A stretch of 49,228 nucleotides of DNA, from the NCBI GenBank assembly GCA_030528345.1, contig JAUMZB010000013.1, positions 1-49,228 on the forward strand, read 5' to 3'. A model generated the notes under the pieces. The model was not told the origin of the DNA. It saw only the letters and a list, made by a program, of their open reading frames with translations, and ran no database searches. Numbering within the stretch: the stretch's first letter is position 1; each line of letters opens with the position of its first letter. Below are positions 42,420 through 49,228 of the stretch, piece after piece. The position numbers and the translations under genes are program-made. The stretch comes from Eikenella sp. Its GTDB lineage: Bacteria > Pseudomonadota > Gammaproteobacteria > Burkholderiales > Neisseriaceae.

Positions 42420-43025
42420 TTATCGGTTGGGAACGAAGGTTTCGTAGAGGGTCACGACTTGGCGCACGCCGGCGGTGGTGCTCACGGTTTGGCTGACCAG
42501 CTGCTGTTCGGCCGGCGTCAGAATACCCATCACATAGGTGATGCCGTTGTAGGTGACCACTTTGACTTGGTTGGACGGCACGCCGGCGGTGCCCAAAAGG
42601 GTGGTGCGGACTTTGGAGGTGATCCAGGAATCGTTGCTGACATCGCCGAAACCGCGATGGGTTTGGGCTACCTGAATGTGGTTGTAAATCTGCACCGCAT
42701 TCGGTTCGGCGCGGGCCACGCGCTCCGCAAAGGCTTTGTCGGCTTCGTTGGCCACCAAGCCCATCAGCAGCAGATGGCGGTTGAAGCTGACCACCGACAG
42801 GCGCGGTTCGAAACCGGGTACGGTGTTGTTGGCGCGCAGGTGTTTGAGGGCGCTTTCCTGTACGCGCAACTCCATGATTTGGTCGTCGGCTTGGGCGCCG
42901 GTGCTGCGGCGTTCGGTGGCGGACATCACGCCCAGCGCGCCGCCGCCGAGGAGGGCGGCGGCACAGCCGGACAGGGCGGTGGCGAGGGCGGCGGACAGCA
43001 GTAAGGCGCGGGCGTAGGGTTTCAT
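42420..43025 (-). CDS. BON-domain outer-membrane lipoprotein (GNA2091/DolP-like)
   Basis: A 201-residue lipoprotein. The signal peptide ends LSGC with lipid cysteine at residue 21. Two BON domains follow (about 50-115 and 125-195: ELRVQESALKHLRANN and DSWITSKVRTTLLGTAGVPSNQVKVVTYNGITYVMGIL). This matches DolP/YraP of E. coli and, in Neisseria, antigen GNA2091, which has the same neighbour gmhA. The family supports outer-membrane integrity. A DUS lies inside (42665-42676) and encodes IQVAQ on the other strand. It sits in the middle of the operon gmhA - BON - hypothetical. Confidence 0.88.
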   Translation of the reverse strand: MKPYARALLLSAALATALSGCAAALLGGGALGVMSATERRSTGAQADDQIMELRVQESALKHLRANNTVPGFEPRLSVVSFNRHLLLMGLVANEADKAFAERVARAEPNAVQIYNHIQVAQTHRGFGDVSNDSWITSKVRTTLLGTAGVPSNQVKVVTYNGITYVMGILTPAEQQLVSQTVSTTAGVRQVVTLYETFVPNR

Positions 43026-43050
43026 ACGGTTTCCTTTTGGGAGCAGCGGT

Positions 43051-43869
<819 letters not shown>

Positions 43870-44835
43870 TTAAACGGCGTTGTTGCGGCCGTTGAGGGTG
43901 TCGCGCGGGCTTTGGCCGAAGTGGCGGCGGTAGGCTTTGGAAAAATGGGATTGGTCGGTGAAGCCGAGGCTGTAAGCCAGTTGGGCGAGGGTGCCGTTGA
44001 AATGCGGTTGCAGCAGGCGGCGGCGGGCGGTTTCCAGGCGGCGGCTGCGCAGCCAGTCGGAGAAGGTGGTGCCGGTGTCTTTGAACAAGAGGTGCAGGTA
44101 GCGTACGGAAATCTGGCAGGCGGCGGCGGTTTGCTCGGGGGAGAGGTCGCTGCGGTCCAAACGGGCGTTGGCGTATTGTTCGATGCGCAAAAGGTGGGCG
44201 GCGCGCACGGCGGAATCGGCGGAAGCCAGCACGCGGGCGTCTTTTTCCACCGCGCGGGCAAACAGTTCCAGCAGCTGTTTTTCCACCATGTCGGCATCGG
44301 CGCCGTTTAAATCGGAAAGCATGGCCACGGCATTGAGGGCGTAGCGTCTGAACAGCAGGCCGATGCCGCTGTGGCCGTCGAAATCGAGTGCGCAGTAGCG
44401 TTCGGGCTGGCGGATGTATTCTTTCAACAGGGACTTGGGCACTTTGAATACGTGAACGTCCATGCTTTGGCGGGCGATGAAGTCGTAGGGCTCGTGGGAG
44501 AGCTCGAGCAGAAAATTGCCGCTCCCGCACACGGTATCGCGCCCGAGTTGGCGGAAGGTAACCGGATTGTGGGTGTTGAGGGTGATGAGGAATTCTTCTT
44601 CGGTGGCGCGGTCGAGATGGGCGCGGGTGCGGGTGTACACCGCCGGATCGGCTTTGATGCGGGCCACATCGAGGCGGCCGATGCGTTTGCTTTCCAGCGA
44701 GCCGCTGAAGTGTGTGCGGCTGCTGCTGATGTCGAGGTCGAACAGGGTGCGGCACACGGTTTCCTGCCAGGCGCGGCGGGTGTTGCGGCCGGGCGGCAGA
44801 TTGAGGGTGGAGAAATGCTGGTGGTGGGTGCTCAT
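43870..44835 (-). CDS. AraC-family transcriptional regulator
   Basis: A 321-residue regulator. Residues 1-200 form an AraC-binding-like domain (FDLDISSSRTHFSGSLESKRIGRLDVARI), the type seen in the AraC_binding_2 family. The C-terminal hundred residues are a double helix-turn-helix: ACQISVRYLHLLFKDTGTTFSDWLRSRRLETARRRLLQ and LAYSLGFTDQSHFSKAYRRHFGQSPRD. AAAGG stands 9 bases before the ATG at 44835. The gene stands alone; its targets are not evident, since hsdR behind it runs in the same direction and has its own context. Inducer unknown. Confidence 0.88.
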   Translation of the reverse strand: MSTHHQHFSTLNLPPGRNTRRAWQETVCRTLFDLDISSSRTHFSGSLESKRIGRLDVARIKADPAVYTRTRAHLDRATEEEFLITLNTHNPVTFRQLGRDTVCGSGNFLLELSHEPYDFIARQSMDVHVFKVPKSLLKEYIRQPERYCALDFDGHSGIGLLFRRYALNAVAMLSDLNGADADMVEKQLLELFARAVEKDARVLASADSAVRAAHLLRIEQYANARLDRSDLSPEQTAAACQISVRYLHLLFKDTGTTFSDWLRSRRLETARRRLLQPHFNGTLAQLAYSLGFTDQSHFSKAYRRHFGQSPRDTLNGRNNAV

Positions 44836-44872
44836 CGGTTTCGCCTTTGACGCTGTTGTTTTTGTGGCGGCC

Positions 44873-44901
44873 AATATAACATTTAATTTTGAATAGGTAA
44901 A
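44873..44901 (-). promoter_or_regulatory. Candidate promoter of the AraC gene
   Basis: On the - strand TTTACC (44901-44896), 17-base spacer, TATATT (44878-44873), 38 bases before the start codon. Confidence 0.5.
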
Positions 44902-44997
44902 AACATGTTTCCTCTTATTTGCTTAGGTGAAAAATTTTTCTTTGCATCCTGAATTGAATATTTTGAGATAAAAGCTGCGGCGATGCCTGATTTGATG

Positions 44998-47900
44998 CTA
45001 CGCCGCCCAAGCCTCCGACAGCACTTCCGCCTGGCTAAGTACCAGCTCAACCGCCTCATCGGCCTTGTCCGGCGGATATTTATATTTCTGCAAAATACGG
45101 CGTACAAGAATACGCAAGCGGGCGCGAACACTTTCGCGCACTTGCCAATCCACGCTGACGGATTGACGCAGTTGTTTCACCAACTCGAAAGCGATTTTCT
45201 TCAAAATGTCGTCGCCCAGTTCGCGTAAGGCACTTTCGTTATTGACCAAGGCATCGTAAAAAGCGATTTCATCACTGGAAAGGCCGAGGTTTTCGGCACG
45301 TTGCAAAGCTGCCTGAAAATCTTTGGCCATCTGAATCAGTTCTTCTATCACTTGGGCGGTTTCGATGCTGCGGTTGTGGTATTTGGCGAGCGTGGCCTGC
45401 AAGCGGTCGCGGTATTTTTTCTCTTGCACCACATTGCTGCCGCTGCGGCTTTTGATGTTGTCGCGCATCAGCCTTTCCAATAGTTCCACGGCCAGATTCT
45501 GATACGGCATGTGCTGCACGTCTTCCAAAAATTCATCGGAAAGCAAGCCGATATTGGGTTTGTCGAGACCGCAAAGGGCAAAAATATCGTCCACACCGTC
45601 GGCAATCAGCGAGTTGTCCAAAATCTGCTTCAGCACCCCGTATTGCTGCTGCGTCTTTTTGTTTCCGGTTTGGGCATCACCGCCTTTTCCGATAACGGCT
45701 TTAACCGCACTGAAAAACGCCAATTCTTTTTGGCAGGGCTGCGCTTCGTCCAATGTGGCGCACAGTGCATAGGCTTTAGTAGCGGCAAGCACCAAATCGG
45801 CAAAACGTTTTTTGCCGTCATCAAGCGCAAGAATATGGTTGGCCGCTTTGGGGAGCAGTGCTACGGCACGGGTTTCAAAACAGCCGATGTCCAGAGATAC
45901 GCCCTCAGCCTTTTCTGCAAACATGCCGCGAACGGCATCCATTTTGGCCAACAGAATGCGCAACGCTTCTTCGGCATCGATAGTCGGTTTGCCGCGCCCT
46001 TTGGCGTTGGTATAAGTGGCGAGTGCTTGCTTCAGCTCATTGGCAATGCCGATATAGTCCACCACCAAACCACCCGGTTTATCTTTAAAAACGCGGTTAA
46101 CGCGGGCAATCGCCTGCATCAGATTATGCCCGCGCATCGGCTTGTCCACATACATCGTATGGCAGCAGGGCGCATCAAAGCCGGTGAGCCACATATCGCG
46201 CACAATCACCAATTGCAGCGGGTCGGCAGGATCTTTAAAACGCTTTTCCAAAGTTTTTTTGTCGCGCGCGTGGTGAATATGCGGCTGCAGCAATGCTGTG
46301 TCGGCAGCCGAACCGGTCATCACGATTTTGATGACGCCCTTGTCGATGTCGTCGTTATGCCAATCAGGACGCAGCCGTATGATTTCATTGTAAAGATGCA
46401 CGCAGATTTCACGGCTCATGGCCACAATCATGGCCTTGCCGCTTTGGCTTTCCTGCCGTTTTTCAAAATGAGCGACTAAATCGGCGGCAACTTGTTGCAG
46501 ACGCGGGGCGGCACCAACCAGCTTTTCCAGCCTTGTGTATTCGGCTTTGGCCTGCTCCGCGAGAGCGGTGTCTTCGTCTTCCATCAACACATCCACTTCC
46601 TCGGAGAGCTTGTCGATTTCTTCATGATTGATGTCGAGCCTGGCCAAACGCGATTCATAATAAATCGGCACGGTAGCACCGTCATCCACCGCATCCTGAA
46701 TATCGTAAATCGAAACATAATCGCCGAATACTGCCCGGGTATCCCTGTCTTCGCTTTCAATCGGCGTACCGGTAAAACCGATAAACGTCGCGTTTTTCAG
46801 TGCATCGCGCATATGCTTGGCATAACCGTATTGATACAGCCCTTTAGCCTTGTTCAGCTTGGCGTCTAGGCCGTATTGGCTGCGGTGCGCTTCATCGGAA
46901 ATCACCACGATATTGTGACGGCCGTTTAAGAGCGGATGCGTACTTTCCCCGTCTTGCAAGGCAAACTTTTGTACCGTGGTAAAAATAATCCCGCCCGCCT
47001 CACGGCCGGCGAGCAGTTCGCGCAAGGCTTCGCGGCTTTCGGCTTGCACGGGTTTTTGTTTGAGTAATTCTTCGGCGGCGGAAAAAGTGGCAAACAACTG
47101 GCCGTCCAAATCATTGCGGTCGGTCACAATCACCAGCGTCGGATTGCCCATTTCCGGCTGTTGCAACAATTTGCCCGCATAACAGCACATAGAAATGCTT
47201 TTACCGCTGCCCTGCGTATGCCAAACCACGCCGGCCTTCTTACTGCCGCGCACGACTTCCCTGCCATACGCCGCCCGAGGTTCGGCGGGTGTATCCTTTT
47301 CAGGTAGCCGGGATGCGGTGATGGTGGCTTGCACCGCTTCGCGCACCGCATGAAACTGATGATACCCCGCCTGTTTTTTAATCAAGCGGCTTTTCCCGTC
47401 GCGCTCAAACAGAATAAAAAAGCGCAGATAACCGCAAAACAAATCGGGCCGGAAAAAGCCGCGAATCATGGTTTCCAACTGCCACTCTACTTGCGGCTTA
47501 TCATGTTCGTCTTTTACCGTCCGCCATGGCATAAAGCGTTCTTCATCTGCCGTCAGCGAACCCACCCGGGCCGTGATGCCGTCTGAAATCACCAGCGATT
47601 CATTCATCGCCAACAAATCGAACACATCGTTTTTATAAGTTTGCAATTGATTGAATGCCGACCAAATATCGGTTTGCTCATGAGCCGGATTTTTCAACTC
47701 CAACACCGCCAGCGGCAAACCGTTTACAAAACAAACCATATCCGCACGGCGCAAACGCACGCCCCGCACTTCAAACTGATTTACCGCCCAGAAAGCATTG
47801 TTTTGCGGCACAGAGAAATCGATCAAAAACGCCGTATCGTGCACCGTTTCCCCATCGCGGCGGAACGACACCGGTACACCCTGCACCAGCAAACGGTGAA

Positions 47901-48159
47901 ACGCGCGGTTGGCCTCAACCAAATCGCGGCTTTGCGGCTTGTTCAGCACATCGAGCACCGCATCGGCACATTCGGCCGGAAGATGCGGATTTAAGCGGGC
48001 AAACTGCGTGCGAAACAGCGGCACCAAAATTACCTGCGTAAAATCGCGCCGCTGCGCATTACCGCTATCGGGCGCAATCTCCTTGCCGTGGAAAATCTGC
48101 CAGCCGGTTTCGGCAAACCACTCCAGCGCGGCATTTTCCAAAACACGTTCATCCATCAT
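44998..48159 (-). CDS. hsdR: Type I restriction enzyme, R subunit
   Basis: HsdR is the motor and nuclease of a type I restriction enzyme. The 1053-residue protein looks intact. The N-terminal nuclease has D140, E154-L-K156 and the Q171-x3-Y175 motif. The helicase has Walker A TQGSGKS (315-321), DEAH (422-425) and FTGTP (462-466), later TGFDAP and [11 protein letters not shown]-terminal helical domain binds the methylase core. GGGGAGAGG sets the start. hsdM and hsdS are not in the window; they should lie beyond the right edge, upstream of rhuM. The gene carries one Neisseria-type DUS (47576) besides one Eikenella-type (47299), and a sim-like site (45306). Confidence 0.95.
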   Translation of the reverse strand: MMDERVLENAALEWFAETGWQIFHGKEIAPDSGNAQRRDFTQVILVPLFRTQFARLNPHLPAECADAVLDVLNKPQSRDLVEANRAFHRLLVQGVPVSFRRDGETVHDTAFLIDFSVPQNNAFWAVNQFEVRGVRLRRADMVCFVNGLPLAVLELKNPAHEQTDIWSAFNQLQTYKNDVFDLLAMNESLVISDGITARVGSLTADEERFMPWRTVKDEHDKPQVEWQLETMIRGFFRPDLFCGYLRFFILFERDGKSRLIKKQAGYHQFHAVREAVQATITASRLPEKDTPAEPRAAYGREVVRGSKKAGVVWHTQGSGKSISMCCYAGKLLQQPEMGNPTLVIVTDRNDLDGQLFATFSAAEELLKQKPVQAESREALRELLAGREAGGIIFTTVQKFALQDGESTHPLLNGRHNIVVISDEAHRSQYGLDAKLNKAKGLYQYGYAKHMRDALKNATFIGFTGTPIESEDRDTRAVFGDYVSIYDIQDAVDDGATVPIYYESRLARLDINHEEIDKLSEEVDVLMEDEDTALAEQAKAEYTRLEKLVGAAPRLQQVAADLVAHFEKRQESQSGKAMIVAMSREICVHLYNEIIRLRPDWHNDDIDKGVIKIVMTGSAADTALLQPHIHHARDKKTLEKRFKDPADPLQLVIVRDMWLTGFDAPCCHTMYVDKPMRGHNLMQAIARVNRVFKDKPGGLVVDYIGIANELKQALATYTNAKGRGKPTIDAEEALRILLAKMDAVRGMFAEKAEGVSLDIGCFETRAVALLPKAANHILALDDGKKRFADLVLAATKAYALCATLDEAQPCQKELAFFSAVKAVIGKGGDAQTGNKKTQQQYGVLKQILDNSLIADGVDDIFALCGLDKPNIGLLSDEFLEDVQHMPYQNLAVELLERLMRDNIKSRSGSNVVQEKKYRDRLQATLAKYHNRSIETAQVIEELIQMAKDFQAALQRAENLGLSSDEIAFYDALVNNESALRELGDDILKKIAFELVKQLRQSVSVDWQVRESVRARLRILVRRILQKYKYPPDKADEAVELVLSQAEVLSEAWAA
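47576..47587 (+). repeat. Neisseria-dialect AT-DUS inside hsdR
   Basis: ATGCCGTCTGAA, an exact copy of the meningococcal/gonococcal 12-mer. On the coding strand it is read within ISDGIT. Confidence 0.85.
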
Positions 48160-48176
48160 ATAGCCTCTCCCCGTAT

Positions 48177-48188
48177 TTCAGACGGCCT
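48177..48188 (-). repeat. Neisseria-dialect AG-DUS at the rhuM stop codon
   Basis: AGGCCGTCTGAA on the - strand. It supplies the last codons of rhuM (Glu-Ala-Val) and its TGA stop. Confidence 0.85.
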
Positions 48189-49167
48189 CTTTCAATACAA
48201 TAAAATGTTCAATCAAGCGGATGATCAATTCTTTCTGTGCCGGCTCACTTTCCGCCACCAGCAAAGCCAGCGCCACCAAAGTATTATCGTTCACCAACTT
48301 TTCCACCGGCTTGGCAAGCAAGTGTGCATTGATGCGCAGATACCATAAAAACAAAAACGCACCGCTGCGCTTATTACCGTCGGCAAACGGATGGTTTTTA
48401 ATCACAAAATACAGCAAATGCGCGGCGCGGGCAGCAATATTGGGATAAAACAACTCATCGCCGAAACCCTGCTCAATCGTGGCCAAAGCCGAAGCTAAGC
48501 CGTCGCCGCGCAATTGGCCGAACAATTCGGTGGCCTCGCCTTTTGCCATCAACGCCGCCTTCAACTCGCCGACAGCCGCGCGCACATCGGCAAAATCCAG
48601 CCCGCGCATATCCTGCTGCTTTGCCGCCTGCGCCGTAAGGCTCTGCTCATCATAAGCTTGCAGCAAACTCCAGCTTTTCGCGTAATCCTGCACCACCGCC
48701 GCGCCCTGCTCATTCAAACCCGCCTGATGGCTTAATGTGCGGCCGAGCAAATCCAGCACCTGCGTCAATTCGATACCGCGCTCATGCAGACGGCGCTCGT
48801 TCAGGGTGTATCCCTCCACCAAATGCTGCCTCAACGTGCGGGTGGCCCATTGGCGGAACTGGGTAGCGCGTTTGGAGCTAATACGGTAGCCCACGGAAAG
48901 AACGGCATCCAAATTGTAGTGTTTTATCAGACGCTTAACCTGTCTTGCCCCTTCTTGGCGAACTATCGAGTAATCCTCGACAGTTGCTTCTTCGCTCAAC
49001 TCGCCTTCACGGTAAATGTTTTTTAAATGCAGGCTGATATTGTCGATACTGCTGTCGAATAACGCCGCCATCTGTGCTTGCGTCAGCCACACCGTATCCT
49101 GCGTCAGCGACACTTGCAGCGACACCTTGCCGTCGCTCGAAGCGTAAATTTCAATCGGATGGGTCAT
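48178..49167 (-). CDS. rhuM: RhuM family protein with C-terminal Fic/Doc domain
   Basis: A 329-residue protein. Residues 5-125 are the RhuM (virulence-associated) domain: VWLTQAQMAALFDSSIDNISLHLKNIY, LDAVLSVGYRISSKRATQFRQWA, a likely nucleic-acid-binding module. Residues 215-325 form a Fic-like domain with HPFADGNKRSG at 259-269. Classical Fic has HxFx(D/E)GNGR; the lysine here (K266) resembles Doc, which phosphorylates EF-Tu, so the chemistry may be phosphorylation and not AMP transfer. RhuM-Fic genes are frequent passengers in type I restriction loci. The stop lies 19 bases before hsdR on the same strand, so the two are co-transcribed. The promoter and any antitoxin would be beyond the edge. 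Confidence 0.87.
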   Translation of the reverse strand: MTHPIEIYASSDGKVSLQVSLTQDTVWLTQAQMAALFDSSIDNISLHLKNIYREGELSEEATVEDYSIVRQEGARQVKRLIKHYNLDAVLSVGYRISSKRATQFRQWATRTLRQHLVEGYTLNERRLHERGIELTQVLDLLGRTLSHQAGLNEQGAAVVQDYAKSWSLLQAYDEQSLTAQAAKQQDMRGLDFADVRAAVGELKAALMAKGEATELFGQLRGDGLASALATIEQGFGDELFYPNIAARAAHLLYFVIKNHPFADGNKRSGAFLFLWYLRINAHLLAKPVEKLVNDNTLVALALLVAESEPAQKELIIRLIEHFIVLKEAV

Positions 49168-49228
49168 TCAATAATCTGTAGAAATTAACCGAGTTGTTTA
49201 CACCACAGGTTGAGAAAAATAAGCCTGC

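Overview
The window reads as a chromosomal piece of an Eikenella-like member of the Neisseriaceae. The strongest clue is the DNA uptake sequence (DUS): the 12-mer AGGCTACCTGAA or its complement occurs dozens of times, mostly as inverted pairs behind genes and sometimes inside genes. As I recall the published DUS dialects, this is the Eikenella corrodens one. Gene content (nuo operon end, Acp, Slam, lptD-surA, GNA2091-like BON lipoprotein, ComEA, type B L31/L36) also fits Neisseriaceae.

Layout. 1-3949: end of the complex I operon (nuoL partial, nuoM, nuoN) and a DUF2818 gene. 4171-5253: zinc alcohol dehydrogenase behind a Zur-like box. 5415-8832: recN, the Acp adhesin/lysozyme inhibitor, efp and a PepSY protein. 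9058-10353: homoserine kinase fused to an extra C-terminal domain. 10470-13014: mnmE, a BolA protein, a broken small gene and a short H-NS protein. 13272-17735: rpe, a Spy-like protein, gltX, a 166-bp IS-like relic, hda and a HAD phosphatase. 17947-20414: a surface-lipoprotein candidate and its Slam translocon. 20537-24854: amgK divergent from lptD-surA. 24982-29625: alr, a membrane phosphoesterase, a DyP peroxidase, TatD and a Roadblock/LC7 protein. 30054-33829: gph-recX, Zur-type L31/L36 genes and glcD. 33982-37125: an AT-rich glycosyltransferase and sugar-phosphate transferase pair followed by galE. 37230-41294: comEA, slyX, an antiporter and recJ. 41539-41702: tRNA-Val and tRNA-Asp. 41892-44835: a hypothetical membrane protein, a BON lipoprotein, gmhA and an AraC regulator. 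44998-49167: hsdR and a RhuM/Fic protein, probably the end of a type I restriction locus that runs off the right edge.

Themes. Envelope building is prominent (lptD, surA, Slam and substrate, amgK, alr, BON lipoprotein, glycan cassette). Two near-identical palindromes matching the neisserial Zur consensus lie upstream of the zinc alcohol dehydrogenase and the zinc-free ribosomal protein pair, suggesting a local view of the zinc regulon. Most of the window is GC-rich; the 33.9-36.0 kb cassette is clearly AT-richer and has no DUS. The restriction region carries DUS of the Neisseria dialects instead of, or beside, the Eikenella one. Both point to transfer.

All product names rest on reading the protein sequences by eye; no search or alignment was run.
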